This document shows positions 37,358 through 53,811 of a DNA stretch of 64,000 nucleotides, one piece after another. A model generated the notes under the pieces. It ran no database searches, was not told where the DNA came from, and saw only the letters and a program-made list of their open reading frames with translations. Numbering within the stretch: position 1 is the stretch's first letter; each line of letters opens with the position of its first letter. The translations under genes and the position numbers were made by a program. Source of the DNA: Branchiostoma floridae (Eukaryota > Chordata > Leptocardii > Amphioxiformes > Branchiostomatidae); NCBI RefSeq assembly GCF_000003815.2, contig NC_049993.1, forward strand, positions 13,031,602 through 13,095,601, read 5' to 3'.

Positions 37358-40300
37358 CTACCTCTTTTTCATGATTGTTTTGATGTCACTTGCCAGCTTT
37401 GTTACATCAACAATACCATCCGTACAGTCCATGTATGTCAGGTGAGTTAGTTCGGTAGGAATCACACACTCAGACTTCAATATGGGGAGCACACAGTGTT
37501 CGTCATTTCGCATCGCTTTCTCTACGGCTGCCCTAAGCTCAACTTTACACCAGTTGCTGACAAGAAAGTTCTTGGAGAGGACAACTAGAATCTTCCTACT
37601 GTTGGCTACAGCCCAGGTGATATTGTCTGTGATGGGAACACCGGTCTTGAAGTCCCTGTGGTGGAAACAGATCTTCAGGTTGTGGGGTGGGGACTCTAGC
37701 TGATGAACTAGCCTATTCACCCAGGCGAAGTCCCGCTGGTTCGCCGACACGAAGGCGTCAAACGAGAATGTCGAGCTTAGCAACCGATGGGACCCTATAG
37801 GTTTCGGAGATGGAACACAAGGGTCAATTTTACCAATTTACCATACTTAAGGAAATCATAAATACCTAAGTGCAAAACTGCCTATTGATTAAATACATCA
37901 TAAGCCCGTTTTACACAGGCAACACAAGTTATCATGTGGGGCGCTTTGGGCTACTCAACTGGGGTTTTCCTACAACAAAACGCTGCATGTAACTCATGGG
38001 CGTGGGGTTCCCTTTGTACAGTCCTGAGTCGACTCCGAAAACGCGTGTGTAAATCGGGCCATAGATGTGTATTATACAAACAGGTGTTAGTTTAGAGAGT
38101 TTTCATGAAGGTCTCAAGAAAATTGATCTACCGAAATAATTAGATTTAGCAGTTAACTTGACTATTCATGTTGAATCAGACAAAGTATCTTCCGGGACTC
38201 TCTATAAGTGTACCAATAAATAATTTGATAGAAAAAAACATTTATTGTATGCTGTTTTCCGAAACAACTCAGGTCTTCTGTTTTTTTTCACATGCCAATC
38301 TATACATATAGATAAATACAATGAGCTTTTAAAGACCACCTGCTATTTGAATGTCTTAAGAATCCCCAATATAGAAAAAATACGTTTAGGGAAAAGTATA
38401 TGGTTGAAGTTAATGCAGACCTGAACCTGGTGAGATAGAAACTTCCTCGAAGCCTTTGATGAAGGACTGAGAGACTGGTGCAGCTGCAGCTGTAGCTCCG
38501 ACCTAAAGAAGGACGAAGACGGATCATACCATGATAAATCACTTCAACAGAGAACACCGTCAACACTATCAATTGTATTTGCCTTTACAGAAAACATCCA
38601 AATTGTTTCTGAAACATGTCATTATGGAGACAGAATAAACGTTGCCTAGACATAGTGGAAGTTGTATGTGCAGGTGATAGGATTGTGGTTATGAGAAACT
38701 TAAAAAAAAACCTTAAACGTTGTTGTAAAAGGGACGTATATGTTGTCACACTTGTACACCTGTTGAAATACGTTTCTGCTTTGAGTTTACATTGTTCGTG
38801 AATGCACTTACACTTTCCTCCTCTCTGTTCTCTTTGATATCATCTGTCACTCCGGCCCGGTTTCGCTCGTCAATAAGCTTCTTTTCAACAAGATCTGCAA
38901 CGTTAAAATGATATGTCAATAACAGGGACGATGATGCAAAACAATACCCCCACCAGAGGTGACTTTCACGAGGGTAAAAAAATCTAGTTCATACAATTCA
39001 ATCACGGTAGCTTCACTGCTACAGTCTGTGTAACTGACCTGCCTCATCCGGCATCTGCATGTTCTGCAGCGCCCACCACACGTCAAAGATGTTTGGCCAG
39101 TCCAGCTGCCTGTCCAGCCACATCAGCAGACTCCTCACACTCATCTCCTTCAGCCCTGCCCGGTCCCGGTCACATCTGTACTGGACATCGTCCAGGTCAA
39201 CCTCCGTCAGGCCCAGCCGGCGGCCGAGCTCCCGCCATCTCCGTCCAATGTGCTCACTCAGGACTGTTGTGATGATGGTCCGAATGATGGTCTTGGGATA
39301 AGAAGCAAATATGTCAGTATGAATCAAAGTCCTTGGTCAAATACGGCGACAAGACCAAATTTTGTGTCAGTACTATTAATGCATCCTGCCAGAAATTCAC
39401 CATTTGTAAATGAATGAGTTTTTTTTTAAATCAGGTTAATTTTTAAATACCCCATCTTGTACGTGGGCTAAGCAGTACTATACTGGAGATGAGGTGACGA
39501 AATACGTACCTTCTCAATTTGAAGCCTTGTTTCAAGTGAGCCGCTTTCTTCTGAAAGCTCCGCCGGAAACTTGGGTCCAGTTTGCTAGCAAGTGGAAACC
39601 ATTTATTGTTAGTTGTTGGCATCAGTGCATTATATTTTCTTGTACTCATTTAAATGTGTCTCATGTATTGGCAATGAAACGTAGACAAGGACACGGTATA
39701 TGTTGTCATTAAATCAATGTAAAGGTGACAAAATATAACACATCAAACGTTTCAGGCACCTTTCATTGCTATTGATATCATTGTTCACGTTATAATAAAT
39801 AGATATGTACTTATTAGTTTAAGTAAGCATGCAAATAACATCTTTGTGAATGCACAGTGGGTGGTAACATTGCCTACTTATTCATTATGACGAGTATCTC
39901 AACTTAGAGCACGTCCCAAGTTACGGTATCCGCCTTTTCCCCATATAGGCCCCAATGGGAACAATTGATATCTACATACTTTACTAGCTGTCATCTTCCT
40001 GCTGGCGCTCCACAGTGTGTAGGCGACAAGGTGGCGGCAGCATTCCAATGCATAGTCATAGGAACTCTTTTCCTTTAATTGCTCGGTTTGTTTATTCTGA
40101 AAAGCAAAACAAATTTCCTACGTGAATCTCCTTAGATACCAGATACTACACATCTAATATGAGTTACAATAGAAAAAAAGCTACTCAGAAACAAACTGAC
40201 ATGGCACTGAACCCTGCTAAATAGAACGCATTTGACTGTAATGATATATCAAATCAAATGAAAATTCCTTGATAACTAGAAAACTTGTCTGTATGTTTAT

Positions 40301-43300
40301 ATTTGCTTATCAATCACATTGTTCGCACAAGATATTTACTGTGTGTAGTATATGATCTAACTTAATAAGTCATGTAAAGGAATCACAAATACCTTTATCT
40401 TTACTGTACATGTTGTATCTGCTCCTGCACAGACAAGGACATTCACGATGTTCAGGTTTCCTGAAGTCGCTGCGCAATGGAGCGGAGTTATGTCAGTGAG
40501 CTGTTCCGTTGATGTTTCAGACTACATGTATGTGGAGAACAACACGGATTTAGTTCAACGCTGCCATTATGACATACAATTTAGAGTTTTCTACAATTTA
40601 GAGTTTTCTACAATTTAGAGTTTTCTCCAAACTTATTCCATTCTGGACATTTATGACTAAATTCTGTACCATGTGAAGATTTTATCATCACGATTATATT
40701 GTTCTATGTGATCTCTTTTTTATCCATCTTGCCTGCTTAGCCTTGTCAACATCAGCCCCAGCCTTCAGAACTTGATGAGAATGAATATCGGGAAGGAGCA
40801 AGATCTGTACCATGTGCGAGTCTACAATCTAAATGTGATCTCGCTTCTATCCATGTTACCTGCATAGGTTTGTCCACTTCTGCTCCAGCCTTCAGCAGCT
40901 GCTGCACAACTTCCACATGTCCCTCCTGGGATGCTATGTGCAGTGGAGTGGCTCCGGTCTGTGTGAGTAGAACTTCATTAGAATGAATATCGGGTAAGAG
41001 CAAGTTCTGTACAATGTGCGAGTCTACAATGCTAAATGTGATCTCGTTTTTATCCATCATACCTGCTTAGCCTTGTCCACTTCTGCTCCAGCCTTCAGCA
41101 GCTGCTGCACAACTTCCACATGTCCCTCCTGGGCTGCTATAAACAGTGGAGTGGCTCCGTTCTGTGTGTGAGTAGAACTTAATGAGAATGAATATCGGGT
41201 AGGAGTATGTTCTGTAAAATGTGTAAGTCTGTGATGCTAAATGTGATCACGTTTTTATCCACCTTACCTGCCATGCCTTGTCCACTCCTGCTCCAGCCTT
41301 CAGCAGCTGCTGTACAACTTCCACATGTCCCTCCCCGGCTGCTATGTACAGTGGAGTGGCTCCGGTCTGTGTGAGTAGAACTTCATTAGAATGAATATCG
41401 GGTAGGAGCAAGTTCTGTACAATGTTAGAGTCTACAATGCTAAATGTGATCTCGTTTTTATCCATCTTACCTGCATAGCCTTGTCCACTTCTGCTCCAGC
41501 CTTCAGCAGCTGCTGCACAACTTCCACGTGTCCCTCCTGGGCTGCTATGTACAGTGGAGTGGCTCCGGTCTGTGTGAGAGTAGAACTTCATTAGAATGAA
41601 TATTGGAGAGGAGCAAGTTCTGTACAATGTGCGAGTCTACAATGCTAAATGTGATCTCGTTTTTATCCATCTTACCTGCATAGCCTTGTCCACTCCTGCT
41701 CCAGCCTTCAGCAGCTGCTGCACAACTTCCACATGTCCATTCTGGGCTGCTATCAACAGTGGCGTGACTTCTTCCTGTGTGTGAGTAGAATTTGATGAGA
41801 ATGAATATCCTGAGAGGAGCACTTTCAGTACAATGTGCGAGTCTACAATACTAAATGTGATCTCGTTTTTATCCATCTTACCTGCATAGCCTTGTCCACT
41901 TCTGCTCCAGCCTTCAGCAGCTGCTGCACAACTTCCACATGTCCCTCCCCGGCTGCTTTGAACAGTGGTGTGACTAAGTCCTGTGTGTTAGTAGAATTTG
42001 ACGAAAATGAGTATCGGTAAGGGGCATGTTCTGTACAATGTGCAATTGCAAGTCTACGATGCTAAATGTGATCTCGTTTTTATCCATCTTACCTGCTCAG
42101 CCTTGTCCACTTCTGCTCCAGCCTTCAGCAGCTGCTGCACAACTTCCACATGTCCATTCTGGGCTGCTATGCACAGTGGTGTGGCTCCTTCCTTTGAGTA
42201 AGTAGAACTTGATGAGAATGAATATCGGTAAGGAGCAAGTTCTGTACAATGTGTGAGTCTACGATGCTAAATGTGATCTCGTTTTTATCCATCTTACCTG
42301 CTCAGCCTTGTTCACTTCTGCTCCAGCCTTCAGCAGCTGCTGTACAACTTCCACATGTCCCTCCTGGGCTGCTATGTACAGTGGTGTGGTTCCGTCCTGT
42401 GTGTGAGTAGAACTTGATGAAAATGCATATCGGAGAGGAGCAAGTTCTGTACAATGTGAGAGTCTACAATCTAAATGTGATCTCGTCTTATCCATCTTAC
42501 CTGCACAGCCATGTCCACTTCTGCTCCAGCCTTCATCAGCTGCTGCACAACTTCCACATGTCCATTCTGGGCTGCTTTGTACAGTGGCGTGGCTCCGTCC
42601 TGTGTGTGAGTAGAATTGATGAGAATGAATATCGGGAAGGAGCAAGTTCTGTACAATGTGAGAGCTTACAATCTAAACGTGACCTCGTTTTTGTATCCAT
42701 ACCTGCCATGCCTTGTCCACTTCTGCCCCAGCCTTCAGCAGCTGCTGCACAACTTCCACATGTCCATTCTGGGCTGCTATTAACAATGGTGTGACTCCGT
42801 CCTGCGAGTGAGTAGAACTTGATGAGAATGTATATCGGGTAGGAGCATGTTCTGTACAATGTTCGAGTCTACAATGCTAAATGTGATCTCGTTTATATCC
42901 ATCTTACCTGCTTAGCCTTGTCCACATCTGCTCTGTTTGACTTCTCTAGAGTGGGCGTTTGTGGGCATTCGCTAAAAAGACCCTGGGTTAGTGGTCTGCC
43001 TAGTGTTGTATGGATACGAGAGTTGTGCTGAAATGTGGCGGATAGGTATTGTTGGAGCCAAGCCTGTCAGACATTTGAAAACCATAATGCACGTGTGCTC
43101 AAATCTCCTATCCGCCAGGTATTTCCAGTTGAGAGTTTGGTGGAGGTTCACAGTGCTGATGTCCCGTTGCCTACGTTGTAGCACCACCCTTGCCGCTCTG
43201 TTTTGTAGTATTTGTAGTTGCCGTTGTTTGGTGGCCCCACAGGTTCCCCAGACAGTGTCACAATAGTCGAAAATAGGCAATATCATACAATGCTGATGCG

Positions 43301-44472
43301 GCCTATTTTCTTATTTATATAACGTTATATCATACCTGCTGCGCCATGTCCACGTCTACTCCAGCCTTCAGCAGCTGCTGCACACCTTCCACATGCCCAC
43401 CCCAGACTGCATCGATCAGTGATCCTGAGGTGGCCGCATCCTGTGGAACAGTGGAAAGGATGGCGATAAATACAAGCATCGCAATATGATAAAAGCACAT
43501 AGTACCTGTAACTGTCACGTGGAATCATGATGTACAATGTATGTTTCACTGCAGTATCAAACTATTCTTAAATTGGTGATTTGCTTTGTTTTTGTGCGCG
43601 AGTATTCAGATCGTTGTACATTTACGCGCACCACGCGAAAGGCGTAGGATTTGTTACGAATTAAATGACAATATTACTGAAAATATCCGAAGTCACACGT
43701 CTTTGGTGACAAGACCTTGGTTAAAAATGCACCAACCACTGAAAGACTGTACTTCAAAAGTTTTCTTACAGCCCAGCAACTATATATATCAGTGGAGACA
43801 CAGTATATTGAGCAATGACATAATAATTCATACAATGTATGTGTTACCTTCTGTAAGTAAATACGTCACACCGGTACCTTGTTTGTTCACTAACGTTTAT
43901 ATGACTTACATAGAAAAGCACACTGATGAAACGGTTTGCATAAGCAAGAAATTACCTGTCCTAACGTTGCATCCAACAATAAAGTGCGCAAAATCTATCA
44001 ATTGTAACGATCTTATAAACGTTTCACATTTAATTGCGCGATGACCATAACAATGCTTCTGACAACACTTCCCTTCAAGTATATATGTAAGATATCTATC
44101 GCTGTTAATGATCAAATCACTATAATCCAATAACAATTAGTGAGTTAAATTACATAGAAACATAGAAACCCATAAAGTTAAAGTTATGAAAAATATTCGA
44201 AAAAGCAATGGCTGGATAAACAGGACCCTTCGCCATAACCACATTAAAACCCGTTTGAGACCGAAATAATTATCTGATTATATACTGAGTAAAATATTCC
44301 ACGCACTACACTTCTTTATCGGCAGCTAGTCTCTTGTATCTGTAACTTTAAAAACGTTTATTCAGTTGTAATTGTCTCCTTGTTTTAACTGTACCTTATT
44401 CAGATCCGGGACCCACATAGTGCAAAGTACAAAATGTTGACTTACCTTGCTGTTCGTTGGTTCCCCTGACAT
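37358..44472 (-). CDS. Ankyrin repeat, Death domain and TIR domain protein
   Basis: Probable cytosolic innate-immune or cell-death adaptor. All joins are GT-AG and in phase: 44446-44472 (MSGEPTNSK), 43336-43440, ten 99 bp ankyrin exons (starting at 42703, 42501, 42298, 42093, 41882, 41676, 41471, 41268, 41063 and 40860), 40393-40521, 39980-40096, 39510-39584, 39039-39291, 38812-38894, 38421-38502 and 37358-37794, about 765 residues. Residues 10-417 are ankyrin repeats (pattern GATPLYIAAQEGHVEVVQQL). About 482-565 is a Death domain (SEHIGRRWRELGRRLGL). 630-765 is a TLR/MyD88-type TIR domain: box 1 FDAFVSANQRDFAWV, BB loop RDFKTGVPI, then SRKILVVLSKNFLVSNWCKVEL. Death-TIR is the MyD88 order, but MyD88 has no ankyrin repeats. 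The acceptor of exon 40393-40521 is uncertain (40500 is also in phase), and the number of repeat exons used in mRNA is unknown. Confidence 0.85.
40576..40626. repeat. Three tandem copies of a 17 bp unit
   Basis: ACAATTTAGAGTTTTCT is repeated three times head to tail in the intron between the last ankyrin exon and the repeat array. A minor minisatellite. Confidence 0.85.
40733..42933 (-). repeat. Tandem array of ankyrin exon-plus-intron units (about 204 bp each)
   Basis: Unit starts on the plus strand are 40860, 41063, 41268, 41471, 41676, 41882, 42093, 42298, 42501, 42703 and 42908, a spacing of 202-211. Each intact unit has one 99 bp phase-0 exon coding a single 33-residue ankyrin repeat, plus an intron of 103-112 bp that is also conserved (GTAAGATGGATAAAAACGAG at the donor side). 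Ten exons are intact. The first unit in gene order (42908-42933) is cut to 26 bp by a LINE fragment. The last (40733-40768) keeps only 36 bp of exon and has a GC instead of a GT donor. Confidence 0.93.
42934..43330 (-). mobile_element. 5'-truncated LINE fragment, reverse transcriptase C-terminal region
   Basis: A minus-strand frame (42972-43286, about 104 codons) contains PIFDYCDTVWGTC, LQILQNRAARVV and LADRRFEHTCIMVFKCLTGL, the pattern that follows the reverse transcriptase domain in Jockey/CR1-type non-LTR retrotransposons. It ends in a stop and 38 further bases before abutting the broken ankyrin exon at 42933. The rest of the element is absent. It lies in the same direction as the host gene. 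Confidence 0.8.
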
Positions 44473-46070
44473 GCTGGCACAACTTAACTTAACCCAGTTG
44501 GCAGAAAATCAGCTGAAATCTTTCATCCACTCTTCTCCAGATTTTCAGCACAAGTTACGCTATTCTAATTATATTTGGTTGCTCAGGGAAACAGATTAAA
44601 GCTGTAGCACAAGTTCTTGGCCTTCCCGACTGAGTCACAGGCGACGACTGTTATCTTCAACCAATGAGAACTTGACAACAGTTATATGCCGACCAACCGT
44701 TGCCCAGCGGTTTTGGACTTTGCTTTTCTATCACATGCACAAGGCTAACATAAGCAGAAAATATTGCAAATACGTGACGATTATGATATTTCGTTTTATT
44801 CTTCACTATATAGTTATATCATTAACTTCCATTCTTCATAATGGATTTCAATAAAGGTGTGTAGTGTTTATGTCTAAACGTTGTTGTGAAATACAATCTT
44901 TCACTGAGATTTAGAATATATCAACCCGGAGCCCAATATGTAACCTAATGTTTACACACTTAAAATAGACTGTAACACCATACTATTTTCAAGTGCCTAA
45001 ATGGGACTGATAAGAAAAATAGATCAATAAGTAAGCCCTTTCACGGATCAAGCTGTGCATGTGCAGGTCAAAGGTGAAGGCCCCTGACAAGTAAAGAGTC
45101 AACAGTAGAGGAAGATGTTCTGGCTGGTTCTATATATGATGCAATACAAAAATATATGTATAAATGGTAACTTGACATCGAACTTGGACTAGGAAAGTTT
45201 TATACAATGTGTATATTACCCAATATAGAATCAACTGTGTAACTTGTTAACAACTTTTCCACTGTAGGTAAGTAGACACTTTGAATGCAGCTAATGTACA
45301 TGTACATGGTGTGGGAATGTTCATTTTATTCATTATAGTTCACACACACTCACAAATTGGGCCACAATTAAAATATCAAAGTCACTTATTTTCCCCAATA
45401 AAAGTCTTCACATGTCTGGCCATGTTTGACATGAAGTTGAAAATAGAATTACATTGACTTGGCATCGTAATCGTTCACCATTGTACTTACTGGGCATTTT
45501 GATGAACATGTCTTAGAGAATAAATACTGATTTGGAGTATTGACAGTGGCAGAGAAGAATCTCATTTCCTAATTAGAACGTGTTTTCCTTAGCACAGAAA
45601 TAGTCAATGAGAGAATATTCATGCTCAAAATTGCATTAAGTATGCAAATTAAACATTACAGTGCAATGTCACATTTTGACATTATCATAAAACAATGAAT
45701 ATTTGTTCAGTACCAAAACATCAATTAGGCTCATTACAGTAAATCAAATACAGAGTTTCAGTCGCATCTATATGTTGTGTACAGTTGTAGTAAGTTTACA
45801 TCAGAACTTTGGCTACAAAATAAAGGTAATGTTGTTCATTTCTATCAGTTTCTGTGAAAAGTTCTGCAGAGCAGTGCCACAACTTCTCATAGTTGTTCCC
45901 ACTTTCTTATTAAAGATTCTTACAAAAGACATTAAAAACTTCAAATTAACAGGTGTGTTACTATTACTAAGGCACATCTAATCCTATACATATGTTACAG
46001 GGTTACTGTTAACCCTTGTTATACTGTCTTCATAAAGTCAGTTAATCCAAGGAGGTTGAAATAAGATTGG

Positions 46071-46623
46071 TTAAAGGGGCATTCCACTGCAGAGGGGAGT
46101 GTTATTGAAATTCCAATAGATAGTGTATCAATGAATACATGATCAGCCGACCTTTTGTGGAATTTCACTTGTGGCGAATTAAGCAACGTGTGTTTATAAA
46201 ACAATATGACACTCACTAAACCCATGCAGACCCTACCCATGTATTCCCTATACGTGTAGACACTTCCTTTATCGTGAATATTTGTGGCATAAATGAGGGG
46301 CACTTAGCACAACAAGAAGATCAATTGTTCACAGGATATCAAAGAACACATAACAAGTCGTGTTTTTCTTAGCGCCCCAGAAATCTCTTTGTAAGCTAAC
46401 TTAAGTCAGCCTTTGTCAGGCACATTGTATTCAGCCATAGGCTGAGGTTGGTTAATCTAATTAGAGGGTCCTTGGGGAGTTTGTAGAAGACTGAATGCTT
46501 TTTGATGTGCGTGGGGCTGATGGGTACTCTATCGTATAATGTTCCGTAGCCTATATTTGTCACTTCTACAATTGATATCTATCGGAAAATAACAGTCCCG
46601 TCTGGAGTGGAATGCCCCTTTAA
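46071..46623. mobile_element. MITE with TTAA target-site duplication
   Basis: TTAA at 46071-46074 and 46620-46623 flank inverted ends AGGGGCATTCCACTGCAGA and TCTGGAGTGGAATGCCCCT (one or two mismatches). A TTAA target is typical of piggyBac and Kolobok transposons; which of the two is not decidable here. It is about 545 bp and non-coding. Confidence 0.75.
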
Positions 46624-47143
46624 TCTTAGTATAAATCAAGAAACAACAAAAGTTATTTTACATTTCCTGAACACCCTTCATGATATGGTAAGAGAAGTTT
46701 GTACATTTATCAAATTTGGATGCACATAACAGTGCATAATATTATGCATTGCTGTCATTGTTGTCATGTGCCATTTATGGATGTAAGTACAAAATGTACA
46801 TGTATTCAACCTGGAAAAGTGTCATAGTCAAAATACATCCTATAATAAAAATATTTGGCCCCAGAAAATGTAACCACAAAGTATGAATGTGGGAGGGTCT
46901 ATTTTCACTTGTTTGTATTCCCTTTTATACTAGTAGAATTTCTGAATATTATCTTGACCAATTTTCATATGTATACATGTATTAAGTACCCCATGACATA
47001 ATCAGTTCTTATTTCAAATCATATTTGTCCCATTTTGTTATCATAGCAATTCAATTTCACTGAAGTATAGCCATACATGGGAAGTACCATTGTATCACAC
47101 CTGTATTACCTTTCATTAAATTTTCAATGAGTTTGTAAAGTCT

Positions 47144-47354
47144 TTAACATTAGTTCACCTTTATCTGAGGGGTAACCTATATCTAATTAACAAACAAACA
47201 AACAAACAGGGTATTTAGGGACATGAAGTTGACAGATGTTGGTTTCAGATTGCAATATTTTCAAAATATTGCAGTTTGAAACCATCCCTAAATAAAAATT
47301 GTGTTTAAAAGAATGGATAAAGGATTCCCCGTGGATAAAGGTGAACTAGTGTTA
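47144..47354. mobile_element. MITE of the TAACACTAGTTCACC family
   Basis: The ends are TAACATTAGTTCACCTTTAT and ATAAAGGTGAACTAGTGTTA. The interior has GGTTTCAGATTGCAATATTT next to its inverted partner, plus an (AAAC)n tract. Same family as 12765-12986. Confidence 0.75.
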
Positions 47355-47742
47355 CCTCAGATACAATTTTCTGATCAGAATTACTTCAGTTGTATTAACG
47401 AGTTAAACATGATTGGTATACAAATAAATCATATGACAAGAATCACAGTCAAAAATAAGCATTTTCACATCATTTCCTGAATTGGTTATAGTAGCTATCA
47501 GGTACTAGCTACCTTTACATGTATATACATTAAATTTTGTGCTTTTGGAGATCAAACTAAAATTTCACCATGTAGCTACTATACAAGGTGCATTGCTGAG
47601 AAATATGCTTTCATATACCCCACAAACAATAATTTCAACAATCAGAAAATCACTGCATGGTAACCAAGCAAATCAGATTAAGTACACTTTGACCAATCAG
47701 AAGGATCCTATCACAGCATCACCCAGTCACATTCTTGATACA

Positions 47743-52900
<5,158 letters not shown>

Positions 52901-52991
52901 ACTTCCGGGTTGTACCATTTCCGGGTTAGAGGTGAACGCGAGAGTAGGCAACGTGCTACAGTGTGTCCTGGACAGCTGAACGGTTTTGTCG
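52901..52991 (+). promoter_or_regulatory. Probable PUM3 promoter and non-coding first exon
   Basis: Two ETS-type motifs, ACTTCCGGG (52901-52909) and ATTTCCGGG (52917-52925), sit in a short G+C-richer patch. A consensus donor GTAAGT follows at 52992. The PUM3 start codon lies 2 bases inside the next exon, whose acceptor is TTTACAAAG at 53801-53809. The layout fits a housekeeping promoter with a 5' UTR exon; transcription is inferred. Confidence 0.5.
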
Positions 52992-53348
52992 GTAAGTTTT
53001 TCACATTTCTGGAAGATCCAGCCTCTAGATACGTAAGATATATCTTGAATATTCACGAACCTTTCTTTTTCCACTGAAATTACACCGTTTTCTTGGGAAA
53101 TAGGCGCGATTGTTGAAGAATTCTAAGTTGGGACATGTCCCGTTTCGTATAAGTTTGCCCCCCTCCCCTCAGAACGCCAAGTACTCTCTCTGAAAACTGT
53201 GAGCTCGGGAAAGCTGAGATCATAGTCCCCAAATTCACGCAAAAGCTTATCTGGAGCAATTTTGTAGATGAAACTTATATGACTGTTCATATAGATGAAA
53301 AATATTTGAAATAGATGTAAAATGTTGTAACATACTTTTCACTGCTGA

Positions 53349-53705
53349 TTTCTTCTTCTTCTTCATTTCTTCTTTCGTTTGAGGCTACCTACTTCAACTT
53401 GCTGAAGATTTTGTAGCCTATTTACAGACTGTAAGGTTTGATCCACTCACACCGGGAAGGACCCCTACTCTTTTTCATAAGTGTGGCAGGTGCTTGGGGT
53501 GTGGCTCTCCCCAAACACGGGACCTCCATAATCCTATCCAAGGGACGGCCCTAGCCGAAGCTAGTTACTCATTTTTCACAAAAAGAAGTGACGAAAGTCG
53601 TGTTAAGTGTCTTTCCCAAGGTAACAAGATCGGTGACATGGCCGGGTTTGAACTCAGGACCTCTTGGACCTGCGCCCAATGCGCTGCCAATTGCACCACG
53701 CGATC
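53349..53705 (-). repeat. tRNA-derived SINE, longer copy
   Basis: Minus-strand head with A box GTGGTGCAATTGGCAGCGC and B box GAGTTCAAACCC. The body shares ATAGGCTACAAAATCTTCAG with the copy at 52164-52339, and the tail is GAAGAAGAAGAAG. It lies in PUM3 intron 1. Confidence 0.7.
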
Positions 53706-53811
53706 TTACATTGTAGTAAGGCTTTAATTCTAAAGTTTACTTCATTTTAGTTCAGAAGCATATTTCTAACACTGGCATCTCTTTATTGTTTTTCTCAAGC
53801 TTTACAAAGAA

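Larger units (their letters stand above)
44473..47742. other. Intergenic region, no gene seen
   Basis: This lies between the start of the ankyrin-Death-TIR gene and the 3' end of AK3. Apart from two MITEs it is AT-rich sequence without coding signals. The first hundred bases upstream of 44472 should hold the promoter of the immune gene; no core element stands out. Confidence 0.45.

Noticed and set aside
37358-39291. Orthologue of MyD88
   Set aside because: Death-TIR order fits, but the same frame continues into ankyrin exons and the BB loop is not MyD88-like.
40733-43440. CRISPR-like regular array
   Set aside because: The regular 204 bp spacing is ankyrin exons with introns in a eukaryotic gene, not short repeats with spacers.
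43586-44044. 152-codon plus-strand frame in intron 1 of the ankyrin-Death-TIR gene
   Set aside because: AT-rich, no recognisable domain, no splice or promoter context; probably chance.
45703-46303. Short frames of about 90 codons on both strands
   Set aside because: AT-rich, no domain, partly overlapping a MITE.
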